A stretch of 64,000 nt of DNA from Pseudomonas sp. MPC6 (GCF_006094435.1 NZ_CP034783.1:5545001-5609000), one strand, 5' to 3'. Positions 38,808 to 47,667 are shown, counted from the stretch's first letter. Numbers and translations are program-made. The notes: generated from the sequence alone by a model not told the origin.

Positions 38808-40046
38808 TGTAGGAGCTGGCTTGCCAGCGAAAGCGGCCTCAAGCCTTGCATCGCCCATGCAGACGCCTTCGCCAGCAAGCCGGCTCCTACAGGGTCCGGC
38901 GTTGAGCACCATACCCAGGTACGCAGGTGATCCCTTGTAGGAGCTGGCTTGCCAGCGAAAGCGGCCTCAAGCCTTGCATCGCCCATGCAGACGCCTTCGC
39001 CAGCAAGCCGGCTCCTACAGGGTCCGGCGTCGAGCACCATACCCAGGTACGCAGGTGATCCCTTGTAGGAGCTGGCTTGCCAGCGAAAGCGGCCTCAAGC
39101 CTTGCATCGCCCATGCAGACGCCTTCGCCAGCAAGCCGGCTCCTACAGGGTCCGGCGTTGAGCACCATACCCAGGTACGCAGGTGATCCCTTGTAGGAGC
39201 TGGCTTGCCAGCGAAAGCGGCCTCAAGCCTTGCATCGCCCATGCAGACGCCTTCGCCAGCAAGCCGGCTCCTACAGGGTCCGGCGTCGAGCACCATACCC
39301 AGGTACGCAGGTGATCCCTTGTAGGAGCTGGCTTGCCAGCGAAGGCGGCCTCAAGCCTTGCATCGCCCATGCAGACGCCTTCGCCAGCAAGCCGGCTCCT
39401 ACAGGGTCCGGCGTCGAGCACCATACCCAGGTACGCAGGTGATCCCTTGTAGGAGCTGGCTTGCCAGCGAAAGCGGCCTCAAGCCTTGCATCGCCCATGC
39501 AGACGCCTTCGCCAGCAAGCCGGCTCCTACAGGGTCCGGCGTTGAGCACCATACCCAGGTACGCAGGTGATCCCTTGTAGGAGCTGGCTTGCCAGCGAAA
39601 GCGGCCTCAAGCCTTGCATCGCCCATGCAGACGCCTTCGCCAGCAAGCCGGCTCCTACAGGGTCCGGCGTCGAGCACCATACCCAGGTACGCAGGTGATC
39701 CCTTGTAGGAGCTGGCTTGCCAGCGAAAGCGGCCTCAAGCCTTGCATCGCCCATGCAGACGCCTTCGCCAGCAAGCCGGCTCCTACAGGGTCCGGCGTTG
39801 AGCACCATACCCAGGTACGCAGGTGATCCCTTGTAGGAGCTGGCTTGCCAGCGAAAGCGGCCTCAAGCCTTGCATCGCCCATGCAGACGCCTTCGCCAGC
39901 AAGCCGGCTCCTACAGGGTCCGGCGTTGAGCACCATACCCAGGTACGCAGGTGATCCCTTGTAGGAGCTGGCTTGCCAGCGAAAGCGGCCTCAAGCCTTG
40001 CATCGCCCATGCAGACGCATTCGCCAGCAAGCCGGCTCCTACAGGG
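38808..40046. repeat. Tandem array B: ten REPINs with a 128-bp period
   Basis: REPIN starts (TGTAGGAGCTGGCTTGCCAG) occur at 38808, 38936, 39064, 39192, 39320, 39448, 39576, 39704, 39832 and 39960, exactly 128 bp apart. Each has an inner spacer with GCCTTGCATCGCCCATGCAG and an outer spacer with CACCATACCCAGGTACGCAG; both are fully conserved. Variation: GTTGAG or GTCGAG in the outer spacer (T,C,T,C,C,T,C,T,T for units 1-9), one GAAGGC in unit 5, and CGCATTCGCC in the last unit. A short GT-repeat follows. Spacers are unrelated to those of array A. Confidence 0.95.
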
Positions 40047-40110
40047 GGATGTGTGTGTGTGCGTACCTATGCGACCAACGTTTGACCGACCAGGCGTGTG
40101 CAGGCCTGCG

Positions 40111-40137
40111 AGGCGCGGTATACTGCCGCGCCTTTTT
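40111..40137 (+). promoter_or_regulatory. Stem-loop with embedded TATACT upstream of the fumarase gene
   Basis: AGGCGCGG / CCGCGCCT form an 8-bp stem followed by TTTTT, which looks like a terminator. The loop itself is TATACTG, which is also a good -10 hexamer. It lies 112 bp before the fumarase ATG. It may be the promoter -10 region, an attenuator, or the end of a transcript from the array; these cannot be separated by eye. Confidence 0.45.
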
Positions 40138-40248
40138 AGCGTCGCGCCAGCTTGCCCGGCGTGCCTTGAAAGGTGCTTGCAACCGACCGATGCACCCAAG
40201 CTGCAAGCACCTTATTGAATGTTCCCGTCTTTTAGAGGAGCGCGACTC

Positions 40249-41772
40249 ATGACCGTGATCAAGCAAGACGACCTGATTCAGAGCGTTGCCGACGCCCTGC
40301 AGTTCATTTCCTATTACCACCCCGTTGACTTCATCCAGGCGATGCACGAAGCCTACCTGCGCGAAGAATCGCCAGCGGCCCGTGACTCCATGGCCCAAAT
40401 CCTGATCAACTCGCGCATGTGTGCCACCGGCCACCGCCCGATCTGCCAGGACACCGGCATCGTCACCGTCTTCGTCCGCGTGGGCATGGACGTGCGTTGG
40501 GATGGCGCCACCATGAGCCTGGACGACATGATCAACCAAGGCGTGCGCCAGGCTTACAACCTGCCGGAAAACGTCCTGCGTGCCTCGATCCTCGCCGACC
40601 CGGCGGGCGCTCGCAAGAATACCAAGGACAACACCCCGGCCGTGATTCACTACTCCATCGTTCCGGGTAACACCGTCGAAGTGGACGTGGCGGCCAAGGG
40701 CGGCGGCTCCGAGAACAAGTCGAAAATGGCCATGCTCAACCCGTCCGACTCGATCGTCGACTGGGTTCTGAAGACTGTGCCAACCATGGGCGCCGGCTGG
40801 TGCCCACCGGGCATGCTCGGCATCGGTATCGGCGGCACCGCCGAGAAAGCCGCGGTGATGGCCAAGGAAGTGTTGATGGAGTCCATCGACATTCACGAGC
40901 TGAAAAAGCGCGGCCCGTCCAACCGTATCGAAGAGATGCGCCTGGAGCTGTTCGAGAAGGTCAACCAGCTGGGCATCGGAGCCCAGGGCTTGGGTGGCCT
41001 GACCACCGTGCTCGACGTGAAGATCATGGACTACCCGACCCACGCCGCTTCGTTGCCGGTGTGCATGATCCCCAACTGCGCCGCCACCCGTCACGCGCAC
41101 TTCGTGCTCGACGGCTCCGGCCCGGCCTCGCTGGAAGCGCCACCGCTGGACGCCTACCCGGAAATCGTCTGGGAAGCCGGCCCGTCGGCCCGTCGCGTCA
41201 ACCTCGATACCCTGACCCCGGAAGACGTGCAGAGCTGGAAGCCGGGCGAAACCGTCCTGCTCAACGGCAAGATGCTTACCGGTCGCGACGCTGCGCACAA
41301 GCGCATGGTCGAGATGCTGAACAAAGGTGAAACCCTGCCGGTGGACCTCAAAGGTCGCTTCATCTACTACGTCGGCCCGGTCGATCCGGTGCGCGAAGAA
41401 GTGGTGGGCCCTGCCGGCCCGACTACCGCGACGCGGATGGACAAGTTCACCCGCCAGATCCTCGAGCAAACCGGCCTGCTGGGCATGATCGGCAAATCCG
41501 AACGCGGCCCGACCGCGATCGAGGCGATCAAGGACCACAAAGCCGTGTACCTGATGGCTGTCGGCGGCGCGGCTTACCTGGTGGCGCAAGCCATCAAGAA
41601 ATCCCGCGTGGTGGCTTTCGCCGAACTGGGCATGGAAGCGATCTACGAGTTCGACGTGAAAGACATGCCGGTCACTGTTGCGGTGGATAGCAAGGGTGAG
41701 TCGGTGCACATCACCGGTCCTGCCATCTGGCAGAAAAAGATCAGTGAAAGCCTGGCAGTAGAAGTGCAGTAA
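40249..41772 (+). CDS. Class I (iron-sulfur) fumarate hydratase
   Basis: A 507-aa cytosolic 4Fe-4S enzyme of the TCA cycle interconverting fumarate and malate. The N-terminal alpha domain includes ICQDTGIVTVFVRVG (cluster Cys) and PNCAATRHAHF; CPPGMLGIGIGGTAEKA carries another ligand. The C-terminal beta domain has LLNGKMLTGRDAAHKRM, FIYYVGPVDP and the substrate loop PTTATRMDKFT. The start is the ATG preceded by GAGGAG; an upstream in-frame ATG lies in the leader. It is the oxygen-labile class, as opposed to FumC. Terminator follows. Confidence 0.95.
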   Translation: MTVIKQDDLIQSVADALQFISYYHPVDFIQAMHEAYLREESPAARDSMAQILINSRMCATGHRPICQDTGIVTVFVRVGMDVRWDGATMSLDDMINQGVRQAYNLPENVLRASILADPAGARKNTKDNTPAVIHYSIVPGNTVEVDVAAKGGGSENKSKMAMLNPSDSIVDWVLKTVPTMGAGWCPPGMLGIGIGGTAEKAAVMAKEVLMESIDIHELKKRGPSNRIEEMRLELFEKVNQLGIGAQGLGGLTTVLDVKIMDYPTHAASLPVCMIPNCAATRHAHFVLDGSGPASLEAPPLDAYPEIVWEAGPSARRVNLDTLTPEDVQSWKPGETVLLNGKMLTGRDAAHKRMVEMLNKGETLPVDLKGRFIYYVGPVDPVREEVVGPAGPTTATRMDKFTRQILEQTGLLGMIGKSERGPTAIEAIKDHKAVYLMAVGGAAYLVAQAIKKSRVVAFAELGMEAIYEFDVKDMPVTVAVDSKGESVHITGPAIWQKKISESLAVEVQ

Positions 41773-41791
41773 GCGCTTCGCCTGATCCGGC

Positions 41792-41827
41792 AAAGGCGAC
41801 AGGGGTGATCCCTCTGTCGCCTTTTTT
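41792..41827 (+). terminator. Rho-independent terminator after the fumarase gene
   Basis: An 11-bp stem (AAAGGCGACAG / CTGTCGCCTTT), extended by GGG/CCC inside, is followed by a T-run, 20 bp after the stop codon. Confidence 0.92.
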
Positions 41828-41841
41828 GTTGCCTACGCAGC

Positions 41842-41942
41842 TGTAGGAGCGAGCTCGCTCGCGAAGGACCTGAGAACAACGCGTTCATTCAGGAATAAAC
41901 GCGTTATCGTTAATGTCCTTCGCGAGCAAGCTCGCGCCTACA
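41842..41942. repeat. REPIN (inverted REP pair)
   Basis: Arms TGTAGGAGCGAGCTCGCTCG and the inverse CGAGCAAGCTCGCGCCTACA lie about 55 nt apart. It is just after the fumarase terminator and before the sensor-kinase operon. Confidence 0.88.
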
Positions 41943-41983
41943 AGGGGACATGTTATGGTGCGGCCCCCTGCAATCATTGTGTT

Positions 41984-43759
41984 ATGCCCCGCATGTTCGA
42001 GTCTTCCCGCCCCCTGCGCCTGACGCTGTACATCGTTTTTATCCTGGCTGGCGCAGCCCTCGCCGCCGCCTTGGCCATACGCCACGCCGAGCGCCAGGCG
42101 CTGGTGGAAGACGCTGCCCGCGCCAATCAGCAATTGGGGTTGTACGCCACGTCCCTGCACACCCTGATCGAACGTTACCGCGCCCTGCCCGCCGTGCTCG
42201 CCCTGGACCCACAATTGCGTTCCGCGCTCAAGGGCCCGCTGAGCCCCGAGCAGCAGGATGCGCTGAACCGCAAACTGGAACAGATCAACGGCGCGGCCGA
42301 GTCCTCGACCCTGGAACTGCTCGATCACACCGGTCTTGCCATCGCCGCCAGCAATTGGCGCTTGCCCAGCAGTTACGTCGGCCACAACTACGGTTTTCGT
42401 CCCTATTTCAGCCAGACCCGCACCCAGGGCACCGGGCGCTTTTATGCGGTGGGGGTGACCAGCGGAATTCCCGGTTACTTCCTGTCCAGTGCGGTCACCG
42501 ATGACGATGGCCGGTTCCTCGGCGCGATGGTGGTCAAGCTCGAGTTTCCGGAACTGGAGCGCGAATGGAGTCAGGGCAGCGACACGCTGCTGGTCAGTGA
42601 CGCCCGCGGGATCATTTTCATCGCCAACCAGCCGGGCTGGCGTTATCGCCTGCTGCAACCGCTGAACGACGCCGATCACGCCGAGCTGAAAGCCACCCGC
42701 CAATACGACAAGCAACCCCTGACGCTGCTGGACTATCAATCCCTGCACCGTTTCGACGAAGACAGCGACCTGACCCGGGTCGATGGCCCTGACGGCATGG
42801 CCGAATACCTGTGGGAATCCCTGCCGCTGGCCGCCGAAGGCTGGACGCTGCACTTGCTGCGCCGCCCGCAAGTGGCCTTCGAAGATGTGCGCAACGCGGC
42901 GCTGGCCGCTGCCGGATTATGGCTGACGCTGGTGTTCCTGCTGTTGTTCCTCAACCAGCGCTGGCGCCTGGCAAAAATACGCCAGCGCAGCCGCGAAGAA
43001 CTCGAACAGCTGGTACAAGAACGTACCCGTGACCTGCGCACGGCGCAGGACGGTCTGGTGCAATCGGCCAAACTCGCCGCCCTCGGCCAGATGTCTGCCG
43101 CTTTGGCGCATGAAATCAACCAGCCGCTGACCGCCCAGCGCATGCAGCTGGCTACGCTGAGGCTGCTGCTCGATCACGGCCGCATCGATGATGCCTACAC
43201 GGCACTCAAACCGGTGGATGACATGCTGACGCGCATGGCCGCCCTCACCGGTCATTTGAAAACCTTTGCCCGCAAAAGCCCCAGCGGTTTGCGCGAACGC
43301 CTGGACCTGGCGGCGGTGGTGGACCAATCGCTGCAACTGCTCGACCCCCGCCTGCGCGATGAACAGGTGAGCACGGTATTGCACCTGACGCGGCCCGCCT
43401 GGGTGCGGGGCGATGCGATCCGCCTGGAACAGGTGCTGATCAATCTGCTGCGCAACGCCCTCGATGCGATGCAGGATAAACCCTGCAAGCGCCTGGAAAT
43501 TCGCCTGGAGGCGGACGACCGACTGTGGCGCCTGAGCGTGATCGACAACGGCAGTGGCATCGCCGAGGAAAACCTGACGAAGGTGTTCGATCCGTTCTTC
43601 ACCACCAAACCGGTGGGCGATGGCCTGGGCATCGGCCTGGCGGTATCCTTCGCCATCGCGCACGAATCGGGCGGACGCCTGAGCGCCGCTAATCACGCCA
43701 ACGGCGCGGTGTTCACCCTCACCCTGCCGATCGATCCAGAGGCCAACGGCGCATGCTGA
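41984..43759 (+). CDS. DctB-like sensor histidine kinase
   Basis: A 591-aa inner-membrane kinase. TM1 is at about 12-31, a periplasmic double-PAS/Cache sensor spans about 35-285 with the DctB-type motif GHNYGFRPYFSQT, TM2 is at about 300-318, and a coiled coil follows. The HisKA domain has His376 (SAALAHEINQPLTAQRM). The HATPase domain has NLLRNALDAM, DNGSGI and GLGIGLAVS. The sensor fold binds C4/C5-dicarboxylates in known members. The downstream KgtP-like permease suggests alpha-ketoglutarate sensing, as for the MifS/MifR pair of P. aeruginosa. It overlaps the regulator gene by 7 nt. Confidence 0.92.
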   Translation: MPRMFESSRPLRLTLYIVFILAGAALAAALAIRHAERQALVEDAARANQQLGLYATSLHTLIERYRALPAVLALDPQLRSALKGPLSPEQQDALNRKLEQINGAAESSTLELLDHTGLAIAASNWRLPSSYVGHNYGFRPYFSQTRTQGTGRFYAVGVTSGIPGYFLSSAVTDDDGRFLGAMVVKLEFPELEREWSQGSDTLLVSDARGIIFIANQPGWRYRLLQPLNDADHAELKATRQYDKQPLTLLDYQSLHRFDEDSDLTRVDGPDGMAEYLWESLPLAAEGWTLHLLRRPQVAFEDVRNAALAAAGLWLTLVFLLLFLNQRWRLAKIRQRSREELEQLVQERTRDLRTAQDGLVQSAKLAALGQMSAALAHEINQPLTAQRMQLATLRLLLDHGRIDDAYTALKPVDDMLTRMAALTGHLKTFARKSPSGLRERLDLAAVVDQSLQLLDPRLRDEQVSTVLHLTRPAWVRGDAIRLEQVLINLLRNALDAMQDKPCKRLEIRLEADDRLWRLSVIDNGSGIAEENLTKVFDPFFTTKPVGDGLGIGLAVSFAIAHESGGRLSAANHANGAVFTLTLPIDPEANGAC

Positions 43760-45087
43760 ATTCAGTGATAGTGGTCGACGATGAAAGCAGCATCCGCGAC
43801 GCCGTCGAGCAATGGCTGAGCCTGTCGGGTTTCGAGGTGCAGCTGTTCAGCCGTGCCGATGAATGCCTGGCGCAGTTGCCGGAACATTTCCCCGGGGTGA
43901 TCCTCAGCGACGTGCGCATGCCCGGCATGACCGGGCTGGAACTGCTGGCGCAAGTGCAACGCCGCGATGCCGATCTGCCGGTGATCCTGCTGACCGGCCA
44001 CGGCGATGTGCCGATGGCGGTCGAAGCGATGCGCGATGGCGCCTACGACTTCCTCGAAAAGCCCTTCAGCCCCGAAACCCTGCTGGGCAGCCTGCGTCGC
44101 GCGCTGGACAAGCGCTGGCTGGTCCTGGAAAACCGGGCCCTGCACGAGCAGGCGGACAATCGCGCCAAACTCGATAACACGCTGCTGGGCGTGTCCCGTG
44201 GCTTGCAGACCTTGCGCCGGCAAGTGCTGGACCTGGCGGCGCTGCCGGTCAACGTGGTGATCCGCGGTGAAACCGGCAGCGGCAAGGAGCTGGTTGCCCG
44301 TTGCCTGCATGATTTCGGGCCACGCGCCGCCAAGCCGTTCGTGGCCTTGAACTGCGCGGCGATCCCCGAGCAGTTGTTCGAGGCCGAGCTGTTCGGTCAC
44401 GAGAGCGGTGCGTTTACCGGCGCTCAGGGCAAGCGCATCGGCAAGCTCGAATACGCCGATGGCGGCACGCTGTTTCTCGATGAAATTGAAAGCATGCCCC
44501 TGGCCCAGCAGGTGAAACTGCTGCGGGTGTTGCAGGAGCAGAAGCTCGAGCGGTTGGGTTCCAATCAGAGTATCCGCGTGGATTTGCGGATCATCGCCGC
44601 GACCAAGCCCGACTTGCTGGACGAAGCGCGGGCCGGACGCTTTCGCGAGGATCTGGCCTACCGCTTGAACGTGGCCGAGTTGCGCCTGCCACCGTTGCGC
44701 GATCGTCGCGAAGACATTCCGCTGTTGTTCGAGTCCTTTGCGCAAAAGGCCGCCGAGCGTCTGGGGCGCACCTTCCCACCCTTGACCGGGCCGCAGTTGA
44801 GCCATCTGCTGAGTCACGACTGGCCGGGCAATGTGCGTGAACTGGCGAACGTCGCCGAGCGTCAGGTGCTGGGACTGGACGAACCGGAACCACCGGCCGT
44901 CGATCCCGGGCAGTCGCTGGCGGCGCAGCAGGAAGCGTTTGAAGCGCATTGCCTGCGCGGGGCATTGACCCGGCACAAAGGTGATGTGAAAGCGGTGCTC
45001 GAAGAACTGCAACTGCCGCGCCGCACCTTCAATGAAAAGATGCAACGGCATGGGCTGACGCGCGAGATGTTTTTGCAAGACAGCTGA
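43753..45087 (+). CDS. Sigma-54-dependent response regulator, DctD/MifR type
   Basis: A 444-aa NtrC-family activator. The receiver domain has D9/D10, phospho-acceptor D53 and K103. The AAA+ domain has Walker A GETGSGKE (172-179) and the sigma-54-contacting GAFTGA loop (219-224). The C-terminal Fis-type helix-turn-helix ends in VLEELQLPRRTFNEKMQRHGL. All catalytic elements look intact. It is cotranscribed with the kinase and followed by a sigma-54-type promoter and palindrome in front of the permease gene, its likely target. Confidence 0.95.
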   Translation: MLNSVIVVDDESSIRDAVEQWLSLSGFEVQLFSRADECLAQLPEHFPGVILSDVRMPGMTGLELLAQVQRRDADLPVILLTGHGDVPMAVEAMRDGAYDFLEKPFSPETLLGSLRRALDKRWLVLENRALHEQADNRAKLDNTLLGVSRGLQTLRRQVLDLAALPVNVVIRGETGSGKELVARCLHDFGPRAAKPFVALNCAAIPEQLFEAELFGHESGAFTGAQGKRIGKLEYADGGTLFLDEIESMPLAQQVKLLRVLQEQKLERLGSNQSIRVDLRIIAATKPDLLDEARAGRFREDLAYRLNVAELRLPPLRDRREDIPLLFESFAQKAAERLGRTFPPLTGPQLSHLLSHDWPGNVRELANVAERQVLGLDEPEPPAVDPGQSLAAQQEAFEAHCLRGALTRHKGDVKAVLEELQLPRRTFNEKMQRHGLTREMFLQDS

Positions 45088-45106
45088 GGCTTGCAGCGCC
45101 TGCACC

Positions 45107-45191
45107 GGCCTCATCGCGGGCAAGCCCGCTCCCACAGGTTTTATGAGCACCACAATCCACTGTAGGAGCGGGCTTGCTCGCGAAGAGGCCG
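45107..45191. repeat. REPIN (inverted REP pair)
   Basis: Arms TCGCGGGCAAGCCCGCTCCC and the inverse TGTAGGAGCGGGCTTGCTCG lie about 27 nt apart. It separates the regulator gene from the regulated permease gene. Confidence 0.88.
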
Positions 45192-45251
45192 GAACAGGCA
45201 GCGCAAATCCAAGATCCCAATAGGCGATTTTCCGCTTGCGCGCCGCTTCCA

Positions 45252-45271
45252 ATGAGCGGAAATCCGCTCAT
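45252..45271. promoter_or_regulatory. Palindromic upstream activator site for the two-component regulator (predicted)
   Basis: ATGAGCGGA and TCCGCTCAT flank two A residues, giving perfect 9-bp arms. It lies 60 bp upstream (centre) of the -24/-12 promoter, a usual place for NtrC-family dimers. A related half-site, TTTCCGCTT, lies about 30 bp further upstream. Confidence 0.65.
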
Positions 45272-45309
45272 CAAATCCCGCAACCCCCTCTAAACCGGCC
45301 CTCTCCCGA

Positions 45310-45326
45310 TTGGCACAGCTCCTGCT
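45310..45326 (+). promoter_or_regulatory. Sigma-54 (-24/-12) promoter of the KgtP-like gene
   Basis: TTGGCACAGCTCCTGCTA has the invariant GG (45312-45313) and GC (45324-45325) exactly 10 bp apart, with TGGCAC perfectly matching the -24 consensus. It is 52 bp from the expected start of transcription to the ATG at 45389. A sigma-54 activator gene lies directly upstream. Confidence 0.85.
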
Positions 45327-45388
45327 ATAGCCCCTGCAGGCTGCGCTTGACCGCGCTCCACAAAAACAATTAAACGAAGGATCCTTCA

Positions 45389-46708
45389 ATGGATAACTCC
45401 AACACCCTGCCCGCAGGGTCGGCTGCCATTCCAGCCAAAGCAAGAACCACCTCCAGCCGCATCAAGTCGATCTTCAGCGGCTCTGTCGGCAACATGGTCG
45501 AGTGGTATGACTGGTACGTCTACGCTGCCTTCTCCCTGTACTTCGCCAAGGCCTTTTTCCCCAAGGGCGACACCACTGCCCAACTGCTGAACACTGCTGC
45601 GATCTTCGCCGTGGGCTTCCTGATGCGTCCGATCGGCGGCTGGCTGATGGGCCTGTACGCCGACAAAGTCGGGCGTAAAGCCGCATTGATGGCCTCGGTG
45701 TACCTGATGTGCTTCGGCTCGCTGCTGATCGCCCTGAGCCCTGGTTATGAAACCATCGGCATCGGCGCGCCGATCCTGCTGGTGTTTGCCCGTCTGCTGC
45801 AGGGCCTGTCGGTCGGTGGCGAATACGGCACCTCGGCAACTTACCTCAGCGAAATGGCGACCAGGGAGCGTCGTGGCTTCTTCTCCAGCTTCCAGTACGT
45901 GACCCTGATCTCCGGCCAGCTCATAGCACTGGGCGTGTTGATCGTCCTGCAAAATGTCCTGACCACCGAAGAGCTGTACGCCTGGGGCTGGCGGATCCCG
46001 TTCGCCATCGGCGCGCTGTGTGCCGTGGTCGCGCTCTACCTGCGTCGCGGCATGGAAGAAACCGAGTCGTTCACCAAGAAAGAAAAGGCCAAGGAAAGCG
46101 CCATGCGCACCTTGATGCGCCACCCGAAGGAACTGATGACCGTGGTCGGCCTGACCATGGGCGGCACCCTGGCGTTCTACACCTACACCACCTACATGCA
46201 GAAATACCTGGTGAACACCGTCGGCATGAGCATCTCCGACTCCACCACCATCTCGGCCGCCACGCTGTTCCTGTTCATGTGCCTGCAACCGCTCGTTGGC
46301 GGGCTGTCGGATAAAATCGGTCGTCGGCCAATCCTGATTGCCTTCGGCGTCCTGGGGACGCTGTTCACCGTGCCGATCCTCACCACCCTGCACACCGTCA
46401 CCACCTGGTGGGGCGCGTTCTTCCTGATCATGGCGGCGCTGATCATTGTCAGCGGCTATACCTCGATCAACGCGGTGGTCAAAGCTGAACTGTTCCCGAC
46501 CGAGATCCGTGCGCTGGGCGTTGGCCTGCCGTACGCACTGACCGTGTCGATCTTCGGCGGTACCGCTGAATACATCGCGCTGTGGTTCAAGAGCATTGGC
46601 ATGGAAACCGGTTACTACTGGTATGTCACTGCGTGCATTGCCGTGTCGTTGCTGGTGTATGTCACCATGAAAGACACCCGCAAGCATTCGCGGATCGAGA
46701 CGGACTGA
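45389..46708 (+). CDS. kgtP: MFS alpha-ketoglutarate permease
   Basis: A 439-aa proton symporter of the metabolite:H+ symporter family with 12 membrane segments. It is closely KgtP-like: GNMVEWYDWYVYAAFSLYFAK, GFLMRPIGGWLMG, the MFS loop motif DKVGRKAAL, GLSVGGEYGTSATYLSE, and YTTYMQKYLVN, all shared with E. coli KgtP as I recall it. The substrate is probably 2-oxoglutarate or another C5-dicarboxylate. GGAT/AAGGATC precedes the ATG. Expression should depend on RpoN and the adjacent two-component system. Confidence 0.88.
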   Translation: MDNSNTLPAGSAAIPAKARTTSSRIKSIFSGSVGNMVEWYDWYVYAAFSLYFAKAFFPKGDTTAQLLNTAAIFAVGFLMRPIGGWLMGLYADKVGRKAALMASVYLMCFGSLLIALSPGYETIGIGAPILLVFARLLQGLSVGGEYGTSATYLSEMATRERRGFFSSFQYVTLISGQLIALGVLIVLQNVLTTEELYAWGWRIPFAIGALCAVVALYLRRGMEETESFTKKEKAKESAMRTLMRHPKELMTVVGLTMGGTLAFYTYTTYMQKYLVNTVGMSISDSTTISAATLFLFMCLQPLVGGLSDKIGRRPILIAFGVLGTLFTVPILTTLHTVTTWWGAFFLIMAALIIVSGYTSINAVVKAELFPTEIRALGVGLPYALTVSIFGGTAEYIALWFKSIGMETGYYWYVTACIAVSLLVYVTMKDTRKHSRIETD

Positions 46709-46735
46709 TCCTTATATCGAGGGTGGCAGTTCTGG

Positions 46736-46764
46736 CCCCTTCGCGAGCAGGCTCGCTCCCACAG
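46736..46764. repeat. Single REP element
   Basis: One arm only: CTTCGCGAGCAGGCTCGCTCCCACAGG type, shortly after the kgtP stop codon. The intergenic stretch 46709-47037 (329 bp) holds this REP, the terminator at 46807-46829, and a REPIN at 46871-46960; no gene. Confidence 0.8.
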
Positions 46765-46805
46765 GGTCTGTGAGTACGCAGATCCATTGTGGGTGCACGG
46801 TTCAC

Positions 46806-46829
46806 AGCCCGGCTTCGGCCGGGTTTTTT
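46806..46829 (+). terminator. Rho-independent terminator after kgtP
   Basis: AGCCCGGC / GCCGGGTT pair around a TTCG tetraloop, followed by a T-run. About 100 bp after the stop codon, beyond a REP element. Confidence 0.88.
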
Positions 46830-46870
46830 CATGTCTGGAGGAAAACAAAACCTCAGCATCAGCGCATTCC

Positions 46871-46960
46871 CCTGCAGGAGCTGGCTTGCCAGCGAAGAGG
46901 TCCTTGAGAACGCCACAAGATTCAAGGCCGCTTTCGCTGGCAAGCCAGCGCCTACAGGGG
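46871..46960. repeat. REPIN (inverted REP pair)
   Basis: Arms TGCAGGAGCTGGCTTGCCAG and the inverse CTGGCAAGCCAGCGCCTACA are separated by about 45 nt. It lies upstream of the flavin-reductase-like gene. Confidence 0.88.
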
Positions 46961-47037
46961 ATCGAGTCGACTGGAAATAACGCGCTCGTCCTTGCACTAT
47001 GGCCCGGTCCGCGAATTAGCCCCAAGGAAACCTCTCC

Positions 47038-47667
47038 ATGCCCGACGACATCCACTTCTACGAACCCGCCAATGGCCACGGCCTGCCCCACGACCCGTTC
47101 AATGCGATCGTCGGCCCGCGTCCCATCGGCTGGATTTCTTCACAGGATGCCAATGGCCGCTTGAACCTGGCCCCCTACAGCTTCTTCAACGCCTTCAATT
47201 ACATTCCGCCGATCATTGGTTTTTCCAGTGTCGGGCGCAAAGACAGCCTGAACAATATCGAACAGACCGGCGAATTCGCCTGGAACCTGGCGACCCGACC
47301 ACTGGCCGAGCAAGTGAACCAGAGCAGCGCCATGGTCGCGCCTGAGGTCAATGAATTCGAGTTGTCCGGACTGACACCGGCCGCCTCGAAAATCATTCAG
47401 GTGCCACGGGTGGCGGAAAGTCCGGTGTCGTTCGAGTGCAAGGTCACCCAGATCATTCAGTTGCAGCGGGCCGACGGAAACGTGGTGCCCAGCTGGCTGA
47501 TCCTTGGCGAAGTAGTCGCCGTGCATATCGCCAAATGGTTGCTCAAGGACGGGGTGTACGACACCGCCGCGGCAGAACCGATTCTGCGCGGGGGCGGGCC
47601 AGCGGATTATTTCCAGCTGGGGCCTGAGGCATTGTTCAAGATGTTCCGCCCGGGGGCGGTCAAGTAA
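47038..47667 (+). CDS. Flavin-reductase-like FMN-binding split-barrel protein
   Basis: A 209-aa cytosolic protein. The flavin-reductase-like domain spans about 15-180, with IVGPRPIGWISSQDANGRLNLAPYSFFNAF and PPIIGFSSVGRKDSLNNIEQTGEFAWNLA as the usual FMN-binding segments. Such proteins reduce or bind FMN and often serve monooxygenases. No monooxygenase partner is adjacent except the small ABM protein at 47940, on the opposite strand. AAGGA precedes the ATG. Confidence 0.9.
   Translation: MPDDIHFYEPANGHGLPHDPFNAIVGPRPIGWISSQDANGRLNLAPYSFFNAFNYIPPIIGFSSVGRKDSLNNIEQTGEFAWNLATRPLAEQVNQSSAMVAPEVNEFELSGLTPAASKIIQVPRVAESPVSFECKVTQIIQLQRADGNVVPSWLILGEVVAVHIAKWLLKDGVYDTAAAEPILRGGGPADYFQLGPEALFKMFRPGAVK

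Noticed and set aside
18709..40046. The two arrays as CRISPR arrays
   Set aside because: Unit length is 128 bp, the spacers are identical between units, and no cas genes are present.
38759..40199. Serial 93- and 70-codon frames on both strands across array B
   Set aside because: Each is a read-through of the same REPIN unit, repeated every 128 bp. Repeat-derived.
40039..41793. 584-codon frame antisense to the fumarase gene
   Set aside because: Antisense shadow with His/Val/Gly-rich composition, extending through the terminator and a REP.
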